Position numbers and translations under genes: made by a program. Below the pieces are notes generated by a model. It saw nothing but the letters and a program-made list of their open reading frames with translations, was not told the DNA's origin and did not search any database. Below, piece after piece: positions 1-10,759 of a stretch of DNA of 64,000 bases. Source of the DNA: Exophiala sp. HKRS030 (taxonomy: Eukaryota; Ascomycota; Eurotiomycetes; Chaetothyriales; Herpotrichiellaceae). Positions within the stretch are counted from its first letter, which is position 1, and each line of letters opens with the position of its first letter. The stretch lies in NCBI GenBank assembly GCA_023897205.1, contig JAHWDD010000004.1:620001-684000 (forward strand), written 5' to 3'.

Positions 1-719
1 TCAACCACCAACATTGGACCTTGAGGGTACAGCTTCCTCAAACGGCTGTGCACTCTTCTTCGATGGGATTGCAAGCGATTTGAACTTCTTTCTCGGCGAG
101 CGCCCCGGGCCGAGGGACAACGGAACATGCGAGGATGCACTCACTAGCGTATGCGTCGCCGACTGGAGAACCCAGATACAAAACGAGGTCAATTCTGCAC
201 TGCGGAATAGCAGCTCATTGGACTGTGACGCCTTAGCACGGACTTTGCAGAACAATCCACCTGCAAATTGTTCCACAAACCACAATTCTTGGGGCTTTGT
301 CTCTGCAAAACGTAAGGTGAGACCCTTTCCTAGGCGGCTCACAATGAATGTATGCTAACTCCCTCTTAGCGATTTCTGGCAGTGATACTCCGCAACCAAT
401 TCAACTCACAACTTGTACGCCCACACTTGGCAGTGACTACCAGATGAGACCTTTTGCGAGCTTCAACTATTCTTCTCAAGCGAACAAAGACTACCAATTC
501 ATGGAGTACCTATATGGAATTACTCCTATTGTGACAGTCCTAGCACCAATAGGAGGTGCACCGGAGATTCACCTGAATTGTCTGAAGATAGTTCAGGATG
601 AACCAGTGAGCGCAGTTGTGGTTGGGAGCAAAAGCTCAAAGTTGGATGCGCCAAGGCTCGGGTTGCTAATGCTGATGGCCGCAGTATTGGTTTTGCCAAC
701 ATTGAACGATTGGTTGTGA
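1..719 (+). CDS. 3' part of a secreted, probably GPI-anchored protein (partial)
   Basis: The gene enters from the left edge, so its N-terminus is missing. The first visible exon runs to 311. A 58-bp intron (312-369, GTAAGG donor, TGCTAAC branch region, TTAG acceptor, phase 1) joins it to a second exon ending at TGA 717-719. The visible protein has several Cys (GCALFF, CEDAL, SVCVADW, DCDAL, NCSTN, TTCTPT, LNCLK) and several N-glycosylation sequons. It ends in a hydrophobic stretch (RLGLLMLMAAVLVLPTL) preceded by small residues, which is typical of a GPI-attachment signal. These features point to an extracellular or cell-surface protein. I do not recognise the family and assign no activity. 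Confidence 0.7.
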
Positions 720-1541
720 TCTCAAGGATTCTATCAGGACACCGGGATAGAAGAGCGGAGAACTTATCACTGGGGTTGTTGAGGAGATGTTGGGAATGGT
801 CGATTTTACAGATACGCGTGTATGATTAGGACTTTCGTAACGTATTGTTTATTCCATGTACTACCGTATTTTTTTAACGTACTATTGTTATCTTTTCCAC
901 GACTTTCTTTGATATTCACCCTTTCCGTCTGCCCTACTGTGAGAAAGAGTGAGCCAGTATTCATAAATGTATGGCATGTTGTGTTTCACTAGCCGATATC
1001 ATGCATTCATCACGAGACACTGCCAAGACCGACCTAGATCTCTTAGATCTGCATGTCCTGGGTCGCCTCAAGGTTGGGCGTCTATCCTAAAATAATTGAC
1101 CTATACGCGATCTCACCATTATAGCTTAGACGAAATGGCCGACTCTATACCTCGCCTCCAACTTTGGATAAGTTTCAGATCTTAAATAGCCGCTGGGCCA
1201 CGACGGGGCTACGGCGGGGCCGACTGCTTTCCAGAAGTGTGGTTCACCAGGAATTCACCATCATGCTCGGCGCGACATGAATAGGAACGCACTCACAGAG
1301 ATCGCGGCTGGCACGGTTGCCTGGAGGCTAGCTCTCTCTCCAATGTTTCGGCCTTGGGTGACCCAGCCCTTTAGACTGCATGGCCCTTCACCTGGCCATC
1401 CAGGCCGCCTGGTCGTCTTGAGGGATGATTTCCACATAGACATCTGGGTTGCGTGCGCCGCTTGCCACGCTACATTGCACTCTGTTGAACCGTCACCAGA
1501 TCAAGGATGTCACATGGCTGCAACGGGAATGTGCAGTAGCG
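720..1541. other. intergenic, nothing coding seen
   Basis: AT-rich 3' flank of the first gene followed by a GC-richer stretch. Short ORFs on both strands here lack recognisable protein character. No repeat or RNA gene was seen. Confidence 0.5.
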
Positions 1542-2593
1542 ATGGCATCAACCAACCTCCCAATGCATGTCATGACAAGTATCATCTCCTTCTGCCTTAT
1601 TTCAGATCCATCCATCGAACAGTCTCTTCGACTGAGGCTTGTCAGCAGTAAGAAATCGTCTCGTTCCTTGCGCAAGACGGATGATCGCTGACATTTTCAG
1701 GGGTTTTCAACGAGGAGGTGCTCAGAGTGACGTTCATTACGTGGGATGCACCAGCTCCCCTACGTGATCGCACACGACCGCGTCATTCATTGCCCCTCAA
1801 GCTGATTGCCAGAAGATGCGTACAGGGCATCCTATGGCGCGCGATCAGCTCCGGCCACGCTCAAGACTGGATGAGGTCTGCCATGGAAACGATTAAGTCA
1901 CTGAGGGACAGGTATTCGTCCGGGCTTCCGAGCACCATAAAGCAGAACGAACTTCCTAACTGCACTTCCAACCCGATATTTCGCGACCCAATAACTATCT
2001 TAGTGTGCGACGCGATTAATGCTCATCATGGTTGTACTCTGGCCGCACAGATTGAGGGTGAATGGCCCAAGCCCGACATGACCTTTGACCGCGGTAGCAA
2101 TTACTACCTCTTCCTCGCCGCCTGCAGTATCGGCGACAAAGCATTTATACAGCTAGCACATCAGGCGCTGGGTCAGGGACAAAGGATCAATTTGAACTAT
2201 CTATCAGGCGTCACAGCCTGGGAGGATTGGCAAGAAGCTTTCCGTTTTCTGGCGGATCAAGGTTATGATACTAACCAGCGCCGAGGAGGGGGTGTATTAT
2301 ACCTTCCAAAACCTCCTCCACTGATCTCGGCGGTTGTTACTGGACGCGTCGAATTTCTTCGTCTCGTCTTAGAATATCCATGTGGTCTGATCAAGACTGG
2401 AAAGTTCTATCAGCAGGCCGTTGGGCTGGCTTTGAACTTGAAAGATCAATCAAAAGGAAAAGTCATGGCTGATCTCCTGTACTCCCACGGTCAAAATCTG
2501 CTCCCACCGGATGTCTTGCGCGAGAAATGGAAGCCCAGAGACTATTTTCAGGTCAAAGCGGAATGGCTCGCCCGCAGAAAACAGCCTGGATAA
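1542..2593 (+). CDS. F-box/ankyrin-like hypothetical protein, two exons
   Basis: Exon 1 is 1542-1647 and exon 2 is 1701-2593, separated by a 53-bp intron (GTAAGA donor, GCTGAC branch region, TTTTCAG acceptor, phase 1). The join gives a continuous reading across LRLRLVS-RVFNEEVLRVTF, about 332 residues in all. The N-terminus (NLPMHVMTSIISFC, then SDPSIEQSLRLRLVS) has the spacing of a degenerate F-box-like helix pair. The middle (YLFLAACSIGDKAFIQLAHQAL, PPLISAVVTGRVEFLRLVLEY) resembles worn ankyrin repeats. Many fungi carry lineage-specific families of this kind, often of unknown role. The start at 1542 is the first ATG of the exon-1 frame; the upstream reading has only GTG. Function is inferred from shape only. 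Confidence 0.55.
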
Positions 2594-3816
2594 CCTGCAG
2601 TACTTGGCTCGACATGCGGATCAGGACTTCCAGCACCAAAGCAAGGGAGCCGCGGACATTGCTGGCGTATTCCGACAGCAGATACTCTCCGACGGTGGAA
2701 TGTTGCGAGCTTCATTTAGTCGTTCTCGACGTCGTATTTGATAAAGCCATGGCAAATGTCAAGGATGACTCTCGGGTCGTGCAGTCCGGAGTCGTGGTTC
2801 AGAGTCGAGTCAGGGTCATCAAGTACAGCCGCTTCACACCTCCGCGCTTAATCAGGGTGCGTATATTGGAGAAAAGAGCTAGACTGGGATTGCGCAGCAC
2901 CTTAAACGGGTCCCATCGTCTGAAGTCGACGAAAGTTGATGTTATAATGAAGAAGAAAATGAGGATGAATGAGCACCGAGTGCTTAGGAAGCAGTAGGTG
3001 AGCCGACGGTGAGCAAAGCGGCGAGTGGCTAATCAGAATCGGGATGACGGAGGCCCAGGTTTTTCGTTCGATAATACAGGCAGGTGACAGGTACGGAGTA
3101 GTTAGTTAGTTACCTATGGAGTAGACACGCCAGGACTTACCTAGCACGGATGTATTGTATGCTCCTGCCAAAGTAACCACCCCAATGGGTGCCTGCCTCG
3201 ATCTTGAAATCTCCCCGTTTCCCGCGTGCGTTAATGTGGTTAATGTAGGTATTTAGTTGATTAGTTAAATTAGCGGCCGACTTACTCAATGCTCGAGCAC
3301 TGGAGAGGAAGGAGCATCCCTTGGCCCACTGCCGACTTCCTTCCTACTTGAACCCTTGCTGCCTGTTCCCGGCTGCCTCGCTTCAATCACTCACATCTGT
3401 CATCTCGACTTCCTATTTCCGCTTAGTTGGCGACAACCACCATCCCGCCGCCCACAGCATTCAGCCCACCTTCATCGAGGCCAACCGATTCCTATTCCTG
3501 AGTCCTGAGTTCTGACGAAGCAATAATAAACACCCACTTTAAAATCATCCCCTTGCCAGCCCGCATCGGCTGATTGTTAAGTTTTGACTACCCACCTCGT
3601 CTTCGCTGCTGCAGGCACATTTCCACCTTCACACAACGCCAGATATACGACACTCACCTATTGACCCCACTTCTTCTTGTTTCACCAACACATGGGATTG
3701 ATCAACTCTCCGGATTCACTTTCCAGCCCTCAGACTCATCACTGACCATTGGCATCATCTCCTCCGACGATACCATCCTTGCAAGCCACCCGGCGAAACA
3801 AAGCCTCAGGGCGTTC
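2594..3816. other. intergenic/5' leader region
   Basis: Holds overlapping non-conserved ORFs just after the F-box-like gene, a TACGGAGTA copy at 3092-3100, short GTTAG/TTAGTTA repeats around 3101-3112 and a pyrimidine-rich stretch from about 3330 that probably is the leader of the next gene. No independent gene is supported. Confidence 0.45.
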
Positions 3817-5724
3817 ATGGCGAACCATGACACACTTTCCAACGTCGAATTCGCACACTTCACAAGCCTCCAGCTAGGACCGCAGAAACCAAATCCGCCC
3901 AAGACTTCATTCTTGTTCGTGGTCAAGACCCCCGAGTCGGATCTGCTGTCAAGGTCCACCTCTCGTAGCGCAGCAGCCAGCATCAATAGTCACGCTCAAC
4001 GATGGGCCCAAGAGACTGCTCAGTCCAATTCTCGCCAGCCTTCTGGCTCATCCGTATCGCCCTCCAACCCGGGGCAATTGAGCTTTGACAAATGTGTGAC
4101 GAGATGTCGTGTCGATCGGCTCCTTGTCTCCGATAGTAAGCAACCCAACTCTAAGCGGGCTGGCGCTCGCAAGGCACGAGGCCGACCCAAGTTCCACATT
4201 TCAATCGATACCCAATCTGGCCAGCCTGCTACGGCTTTGGGCAAATTCTGGACGACAACCTCAGATGAAAGCGAATCCAAATCAACCATCATCGACCGAA
4301 TCCAAGCGCACCAAATCAACTCCAAACGACCGACATCCCTTCCGAGAAGTAGCTTCCCCACATCAACCAGTCTAAATGCTTTCATTCCATCCTCTCTACC
4401 TCGAGATGACAACGTCCACTCGGTCCTCCAATACTACCTCTCCTTCGTACTCCTCTCCATGCCTGAGAATGCCAGCGTAACCGCTTCCAAGAACATAGCT
4501 CAACATTCCTCCATAATTCGAGCCATTGTCCAAGGATGCATGCAACAAGAAGTCCACATGTATGCACTTTTGGCGGCAACTGCGAGCCGCATGAGACTCG
4601 TGTCAGGCATTCGTTTCAATGCCGAAAATGGTCCAGAGAGCTACCTGGACAAGGCAATCCAGAGCCTTCGCGCTCTGCTCAATACTGATTTGACCATCAA
4701 GGACAGGCAGTTTATTCTAGACATCTACTACCTGAGCGTGTGTGAATGGTACCTGGGCAACTATGAAGCAGCCAACACCCACTTCAAATTCGTCAAGACT
4801 TTTTGGAAGTCCTTGAATCCCAGCCTTTCCACCATAGACAATTACTTGCATGACATGCTTTCTTACATCGATGGCTTCTTGACTCCTGCGGATGTCTCCG
4901 CTAGCCTTGCATCTTCTCCCCTGCCAGTTGACCCCGTCAATTATGGGACACCTCCCATGCACCTTGCAGGCACGACTTACGATAGCACAGGTACCTCGGA
5001 TTGCTCAAGTTTGAGGTCGGCTCTAGAATACGTTGCGTACAGCCAAGATCTAAAGCTAATCGTTCGCGATCTCCCCTCCATGCCCGAAACTTACACACAT
5101 GTGTGCATTCACCTTGACAAAACCAACCTCCTCGTACCAGAGACGAGCTGGCTGCAGTCGAAGTGCAATAAGTTGATTTATCGGCTCCTCGCTCCCCCGA
5201 GTTATGGCAACGAGCTCTGCTGTCGATTGTCACTGGCATTGATCCTCGGTCACATGTCAATGGTGTTGAATACCAAGATTGATAGCATTGCCACCGCCTC
5301 GTCTCCCACTCAATCTTCCGAATCTGTCCTCCGTGTCCAACGACTCCGGCGTCAACTCCAATACGAAATCCTTCTACCTTCCAACGAGATCAACCCCAGC
5401 ACGTTCATTCAGTCCACCTCCCAGCTCTCATCGTACTCGATCACTAACCTGTCATCGAATTCTCATCGTCCGATATGGACAGGCAAGTCGGATGAGTTCC
5501 TGCTGTGGATCTTGATGACCGGTTTCTTTGCAGCCAAGCAGAATGAGTTGCAGGACGAAAGTTGGTGGTTCGAAAAACGAGTGAAAGCAATGTTGACCGG
5601 TCTTGGTATCGAGGATAACGTGCAATTGTCTCGCCTAATGGACTCGTTTTTCACCATTCCAGAAATGTTGGTCCACGATTTCTTCAAAACGGACACCAAG
5701 GAGGACAAGAATGCAGATAAATGA
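3817..5724 (+). CDS. fungal transcription-factor-domain protein without a visible zinc cluster
   Basis: A single-exon protein of 635 residues from ATG 3817. The same frame is open upstream to an ATG at 3574, but that part reads like untranslated pyrimidine-rich leader, so 3817 is preferred. The N-terminus (FAHFTSLQL ... KTSFLFVV ... SINSHAQRWAQE) matches the short conserved N-terminal pattern of a common filamentous-fungal group of nuclear proteins. Residues from about 190 on (VLQYYLSFVL, MQQEVHMYALLAATASRM, AIQSLRALLNT, FILDIYYLSVCEWYLGNYEAANTHFK) resemble the alpha-helical fungal-specific transcription factor domain (Fungal_trans_2 type). No Cys6 zinc-cluster motif is visible. It may act as a regulator through protein contacts, but no target can be named. 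Confidence 0.7.
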   Translation: MANHDTLSNVEFAHFTSLQLGPQKPNPPKTSFLFVVKTPESDLLSRSTSRSAAASINSHAQRWAQETAQSNSRQPSGSSVSPSNPGQLSFDKCVTRCRVDRLLVSDSKQPNSKRAGARKARGRPKFHISIDTQSGQPATALGKFWTTTSDESESKSTIIDRIQAHQINSKRPTSLPRSSFPTSTSLNAFIPSSLPRDDNVHSVLQYYLSFVLLSMPENASVTASKNIAQHSSIIRAIVQGCMQQEVHMYALLAATASRMRLVSGIRFNAENGPESYLDKAIQSLRALLNTDLTIKDRQFILDIYYLSVCEWYLGNYEAANTHFKFVKTFWKSLNPSLSTIDNYLHDMLSYIDGFLTPADVSASLASSPLPVDPVNYGTPPMHLAGTTYDSTGTSDCSSLRSALEYVAYSQDLKLIVRDLPSMPETYTHVCIHLDKTNLLVPETSWLQSKCNKLIYRLLAPPSYGNELCCRLSLALILGHMSMVLNTKIDSIATASSPTQSSESVLRVQRLRRQLQYEILLPSNEINPSTFIQSTSQLSSYSITNLSSNSHRPIWTGKSDEFLLWILMTGFFAAKQNELQDESWWFEKRVKAMLTGLGIEDNVQLSRLMDSFFTIPEMLVHDFFKTDTKEDKNADK

Positions 5725-6710
5725 GTTGACGCGGATAAACGGAAAGCATTTTCCCTTCAAGACATGCTTGTCTTTGTACCAAACCGTACAATATCTGCGG
5801 CAATTGATCTGGCAGCATGCGTCCTTGGGACATAGCTTGTTCCATGAGTTCCGCAGAGGCTGAACTTATCAGGATGTTGTATCCCTCTGCATGTCGCAAT
5901 TACCAACGACCTGCTGATATTTTGCAACGGACGTGCCTACTCGATTGATGTCTGCATTTCCTGTACCGAGTGGTAAGTTGTTCGAGAACCTTTGTACATC
6001 ACGAAAGATAGCCAACGACGTTAGTCCACAATCAATCGACCATGTCCTGGGAATGTCACCTCCGCCCGCAAGGCAAAGCACCAGCGGCAGGAAAGGTCAA
6101 CAAAACGCCTGATGGAGACGTGGCAAGGACCGGATGATACCGAAAGGTGACGGAGACGCTGGTCAAGAACTATCATGAGACATGACCGGAGAGCCATGCG
6201 CTTGGAAAAGTCATTTGTAAAACCTGTCATGCGTGACATAGCGTTAGCAGTACGACTATGACGAAGCAGTGTGCGATGTGTACATATATATAACATTACC
6301 AAACCAGTATATTGCCTAGTTTCTCTCACTGTAGGAAATTCCATTTTGCTACGCTTGACGCAACACATCCAAGAATCAAGTCTATGAGGCAGGGGCTCAA
6401 CAAGCTTGAAAGCAGAGTGGACCTTCAGAAAGACTCCACTAGTATCCTCCGTGTCCAAGAACCTGAATATGAATAACAAAATCCCGCCCACCAAAGGACC
6501 AATTTGTTCCGAGTCTACAACCTTTTCTAGGACCTTCGTACCATCGTGCCTTCGTTCCTTTAATTCCATAATTCCTGGTTCTGTCCATTCCAAGAACCAT
6601 GCACACATGGCGTACATAGCACGCCATCCAACATCGACCTCGACTCTGCTACACCTTTCAATCCCTCACACGCGCACCCTGGGCACCACTGCCGTCGCCG
6701 GCGAAATGCC
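5725..6710. other. convergent intergenic region
   Basis: Lies between the 3' ends of the transcription-factor-domain gene and the K+ channel gene. Long ORFs on the minus strand (for example 6021-6617) have no recognisable domains or hydrophobic pattern and are treated as chance. Confidence 0.45.
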
Positions 6711-9497
6711 TCATCTTGAGGGTCCTCGCGCCAGCTCCGCCCTGCCGCCGCCGACAGCGCCGCTCGGGCCGCCATGGACGGCCAGACTGCTGAATGGGCC
6801 CCGGCGACGGACGGTGGCGCCGCCGCTGCTACGGCGTCTTTCTTTGGCTCGTTCCTGGGCCTTCTTGCTCCATTGCGGTGCGTCACTTACGTAGGTGTGA
6901 GTGCCTCGACGGTCGCCGGTGAAAAAGGTCAGGAGTGCGTCAGCCCCGGAGGCGCGACGGCGGCGTTCCTCAGCGGGACTAGGCGGCGAGTGAGCATGAC
7001 GGCTCGAGTCGTGGTGCGCTTGCCCATCTGTGTCTGTGGCTGGGCCCGCTCTGTTCTTGCCAGGAACTCTGCTTCCTGTGTTCTCCCAGATTGAGTCGTC
7101 AAAGAATGTCGGCTGCCGCGAGAAGCTGAACGTCGATGCATTCTCCGAGGTGGCTGATGCAGGGTGGGCTGATGTGGGTGTGCCGGTGAGGCCTAGCATG
7201 TTTTTCTTCAGAAGCCGAAGGAGTGATTCACACAGTCGATCAAGGATCCATTCGGATTCAGTCTGGCCACTCAGCATTGGGCTACTGTCCCCCAACCAGT
7301 CCCATTCCACGACGCCGTCGCTGGCTTCCACGCAAGTCTCGAGTCCCACTCTGCTGAAACGAATGAGATGAGTGAACTCGACCCACTGTTCGTATGTATA
7401 TCGCTTGCCAGGGCTGTGCTGAAGGTCGTCGGCTGTTCTTCGAATCGCCCAGGCCAATCGCTTGGTCATTTCAGCCTCACTTGGGTTGTAGTCTGCAAGA
7501 TCTTCGATGGTGAGCTCTGGTAGGCCTACCCCTGTTGATGGACCAACTGGTAAACCTTTCTTGTCACGATTGCTTTCTACCCGCCTACTCATCCAATTCC
7601 AAAGCCAGCGGTTGGATTTGAGAAGGTCATGCCATAAACCGGCTTTTGGCAGGACGGTGAGATCGCCGAGTTTGAAGGTGCCTCGCTTAAAGCTTGAGAT
7701 GACTGTGTCACCCATATCTGAGACGAGAATTGTCATGGTCGGTACCGCAATCAGTGACCACACGACGAAGAACGGCTTTCCAGCATTGCTTCTGGGGCTC
7801 AAATCTCCGTAGCCAATGGTCAACAGACTGACGTAGCAGAAGTACAATGACTGGAAATACGATAGGCCCTGGGTATTGCGTTCAGCTTGCCAGAAAACGA
7901 CAGCTCCGACACACCATAGAATACCGAAGGCGCAGACAGAAAACATCAAAGCGTACCATTTTTTGAATTTCCTGGCGTTGAGTTGAATGTTGCGCATTGC
8001 ATCAAAGCGATCTTTCTCCTCCCTCATGATAATGACTTTCTGTGACCTTGAAGTGACTCGCCTCAGTCCCTTGGCGCTTCTGGCCCCAGCTTTCGTAATC
8101 ATCCTGAAAGTGGTATGAATGGGCCCTCTGCGCAATCTCGAGTTTAGGAATTGATGGGGTTGTGGTTCATTGTTGAGTTTTTGTTCGCAGTGCTCCTTCA
8201 ATGCTGTAGTTGATGTGTCACCAAACTCAATGCGACGCTCTTGTCTGTTGCCACTTGCGGGAGTCGATTCGGGATCACCATCAGTGTTGTCGAGATTTTG
8301 AACCGTGGTACCCCGAGCGGCTGCATCAAGGTTCTGCTGGATCTTCGGGTCTGGAATGGGAGAAGAGATGGTAGGCCTTATGCCGTTCGCATAGATTTCC
8401 TCCAACGACTCCCTCCTCCGAGATTCGACATCGGTCACACTGACGACCCTGGATAAAGTGTTCACACGGCGGGTTTCGACATGTTTTCTCAGGACATTCA
8501 GAGTGCTGAGCTCTCCGGCGAATTTGTGAATTGAGCTAACCATTAAACCGAGTATGATGGTCCCTCCGACAGAGTAGGGAAAAACAAGACCGCGACCAAT
8601 ATCATCCGTAGGAGTGAAGTCTCCAAAGCCAATGGTCAAGATGGTGACATCGCAGAAATATAGAGAATCCGGATAGCTCCAAGTCTCCTCGATGCGAGTG
8701 AAAACTCCTGCACCGCCGCCTAACCAGATGAAGAATAACATGGTCTGCAGGATAAGATTTCGTTGTTCATCTGTCAGGGTGAAATGTTGAGGATAGTGAC
8801 CAAGAAAGTAACCAGCCATGTTCACCAAGAGAATTATGGAGTTAAACAGATAGAGTATGGCAGCTAGGATAGCATTCCAGAAACCTTGAGAATATACCTG
8901 GCCTTGGCCTGGTGGGACGTGAAGATTCATGGAGGCCGTGAGTGCGGTTAAAATGCCCGAGGCGGCGAAGAACAAGACGATCGTTGTAGGAAGGGCAACA
9001 ATGTAACGGACACGTTTGGTGAAGTTGAACAAGAGGAAGAGGTTGCCAACAAACCCACAAACTAGAGAAGCGATATTGAGATTGATACACCATCTGGGAT
9101 CTGGGTAGCCGACAGAAGTGGACTGATACAGCAGGGGATTGTCGAAATTGACAACATTGTTCCGCCATGGGACCACCAGAGCGGCGATGGAAATGAGATT
9201 GGCCATTGGGGCAAAGGTGGCTGCGATCAAGGGAATCGCCGTCGAGGCAAACCACCAGTCGCTTGGTAAGTCATCCTCAGCAGACCTCAACTTCAAGATG
9301 CCGCGCTGATGTGGGATGCTCTTCCTCGACTGTTTCGCTTGTCTAGTGGTGTCGATATCTGGTAATGTCGGCACCGAATCTCTGCTCTCATCTGGTTCCC
9401 ATTCATCGGCTTTTTCGTCGAGGCTTGCACCTGAGCTTGAGCTCGAAGGTTGGATGGGGTCATTGAGCTCTTTCTTCAAGGCGTGATCGTAGCCCAT
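6711..9497 (-). CDS. TOK1: TOK-type two-pore outward-rectifying potassium channel
   Basis: An intact 928-residue single-exon protein. Two P-loop selectivity filters are visible: TIGFGDF around residue 287 and TIGYGDL around residue 558. Each lies between hydrophobic segments. The first pore is preceded by about six membrane segments (from WWFASTAIPLIAATFAP near residue 80), giving the eight-segment, two-pore layout known for fungal TOK channels. The segment before the second pore (KKWYALMFSVCAFGILWCVGAVVFW) is clear. The N-terminus is acidic and Ser-rich. The long C-terminal tail of roughly 350 residues is hydrophilic and ends in an Arg/Gly-rich segment. Such channels release K+ at the plasma membrane and help set membrane potential. 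The start at 9497 is the first ATG of the frame. Confidence 0.93.
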   Translation of the reverse strand: MGYDHALKKELNDPIQPSSSSSGASLDEKADEWEPDESRDSVPTLPDIDTTRQAKQSRKSIPHQRGILKLRSAEDDLPSDWWFASTAIPLIAATFAPMANLISIAALVVPWRNNVVNFDNPLLYQSTSVGYPDPRWCINLNIASLVCGFVGNLFLLFNFTKRVRYIVALPTTIVLFFAASGILTALTASMNLHVPPGQGQVYSQGFWNAILAAILYLFNSIILLVNMAGYFLGHYPQHFTLTDEQRNLILQTMLFFIWLGGGAGVFTRIEETWSYPDSLYFCDVTILTIGFGDFTPTDDIGRGLVFPYSVGGTIILGLMVSSIHKFAGELSTLNVLRKHVETRRVNTLSRVVSVTDVESRRRESLEEIYANGIRPTISSPIPDPKIQQNLDAAARGTTVQNLDNTDGDPESTPASGNRQERRIEFGDTSTTALKEHCEQKLNNEPQPHQFLNSRLRRGPIHTTFRMITKAGARSAKGLRRVTSRSQKVIIMREEKDRFDAMRNIQLNARKFKKWYALMFSVCAFGILWCVGAVVFWQAERNTQGLSYFQSLYFCYVSLLTIGYGDLSPRSNAGKPFFVVWSLIAVPTMTILVSDMGDTVISSFKRGTFKLGDLTVLPKAGLWHDLLKSNRWLWNWMSRRVESNRDKKGLPVGPSTGVGLPELTIEDLADYNPSEAEMTKRLAWAIRRTADDLQHSPGKRYTYEQWVEFTHLIRFSRVGLETCVEASDGVVEWDWLGDSSPMLSGQTESEWILDRLCESLLRLLKKNMLGLTGTPTSAHPASATSENASTFSFSRQPTFFDDSIWENTGSRVPGKNRAGPATDTDGQAHHDSSRHAHSPPSPAEERRRRASGADALLTFFTGDRRGTHTYVSDAPQWSKKAQERAKERRRSSGGATVRRRGPFSSLAVHGGPSGAVGGGRAELARGPSR

Positions 9498-10759
9498 GGT
9501 TGTTCGGAGTTTGCATTATTGACGCAGAGCCATATTCAAGGACTTTGAACGGCGGTTCTCGGCTGCGATCAAACATCAAGTGACAGGAATAGGGCAAGGG
9601 AGTGTTAGTCAGCTGGAGGAAATGGAGACGCTTGATTGATTGAGCGATGTAGGTGGGGAGGGCGTCGAGGAAGTGCGGGAGAGGGTATCGATATTTCAGG
9701 CGACAACGAGGTGTATGTTCGAAGGAAGAGAATCTCTGGCCGAAGCTGCAGAGTATCTTGCGTTGAGAAAAGCATGTTCAACACGGGGAAGGGTGGTCAG
9801 TGATAGGCAAATGATCGAATCAACGAGATGGAATTCGTCAAGGTTGAAAGGGCTTTGGAAGTTTGGAGTCTGGGACGAAGAGGGCGTGAGAGGCTAAAGC
9901 GCATCCCGGCCTCTCCGCCAGTAAGAAGGGGGCTCCTTAGGCTCCCTCGGCCGCCTGAGGGGCATCTGAGGGGATAATCGGATTGTCTAAGCATGCTAAC
10001 GCTGAGTTAATCGTGCTTGGGGGCACCTTAATTGCCTAGACTGCCTAAAAGCTCGGGTCTTTACCCGTTTAGTGACCCCCGAGGCGCCCACCTGGTTCAA
10101 GCTAGGCGTCCTGATTCGTGGCATACATCGCCAGTCCTTACTCTTTCCAGGCGTCCAGATAAGCTTCATTGCTTCTTCTTCCTTCCGAATAAAATCTTGG
10201 CACTTTTGTTCATCCTTCGAACTGACCATCTGCTCCCCACCATTATGACGACGACTACAACGACAACGACGAGCTGCTTGACAGTTAGGTCCATTGCTCT
10301 ACCGTCTGGTCTGTAATTCTTTAAGACTTTCCATATCCTAGTCGGAAGCTAGTAGTCGTATCTTCAGGTATTAGGGAGCCCGAAGAAAACACACCGCTCC
10401 ATGTTATAAATCGCACCCAGCCTTCTGTCATCACAACAGGTATGTAAATGTTACCTTCATTGGGGAGAATCATCCATCACGATTCACCCTTTATCACATC
10501 AACAATCATAATGAAGTCCCAACCCTCTTCCTACCCTGGATCTGCTGCGAGAAAGCACAGTAGTAAGTCTTATACTGCCCCTTCCACATGGCCTCAAAAC
10601 CTACAAACCCAACCGCGAATCTCCCCTTGCTACTATTTGCCATCCATCCTTTAACTCTACCGACACTATGGTTGCACAGGCGGGAGGACCTTTCTCTTCC
10701 GCGTTTGACGTGTTGTTTTTTTTTGTTATGAATATGAATTCGAGTTTTCTAGGTAAGGT
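9498..10759. other. divergent promoter region, TOK channel / DUF3669 gene
   Basis: A 1.26-kb head-to-head intergenic region. It holds a GC-rich part (about 9900-10110) with the 12-mer CCCGAGGCGCCC, a trinucleotide-rich stretch (ACGACGACT.., about 10243-10272) and several short ORFs without protein character. Confidence 0.5.
10078..10089 (+). promoter_or_regulatory. CCCGAGGCGCCC element, copy 1
   Basis: Exact 12-base match to copies at 31290 and 54928, all on the + strand and all between head-to-head genes. Here it is 581 bp from the TOK channel start and about 670 bp from the DUF3669 start. A role as a factor-binding site is inference. Confidence 0.35.

Noticed and set aside
2527..2997. 156-residue ORF overlapping the end of the F-box-like gene
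   Set aside because: It overlaps a better gene in another frame, is rich in Arg and Val without domain marks and lacks a plausible start context.
6021..6617. 198-residue minus-strand ORF after the K+ channel gene
   Set aside because: It lies in the 3' flank between convergent genes, has no domain, signal or membrane pattern, and its composition is not protein-like.
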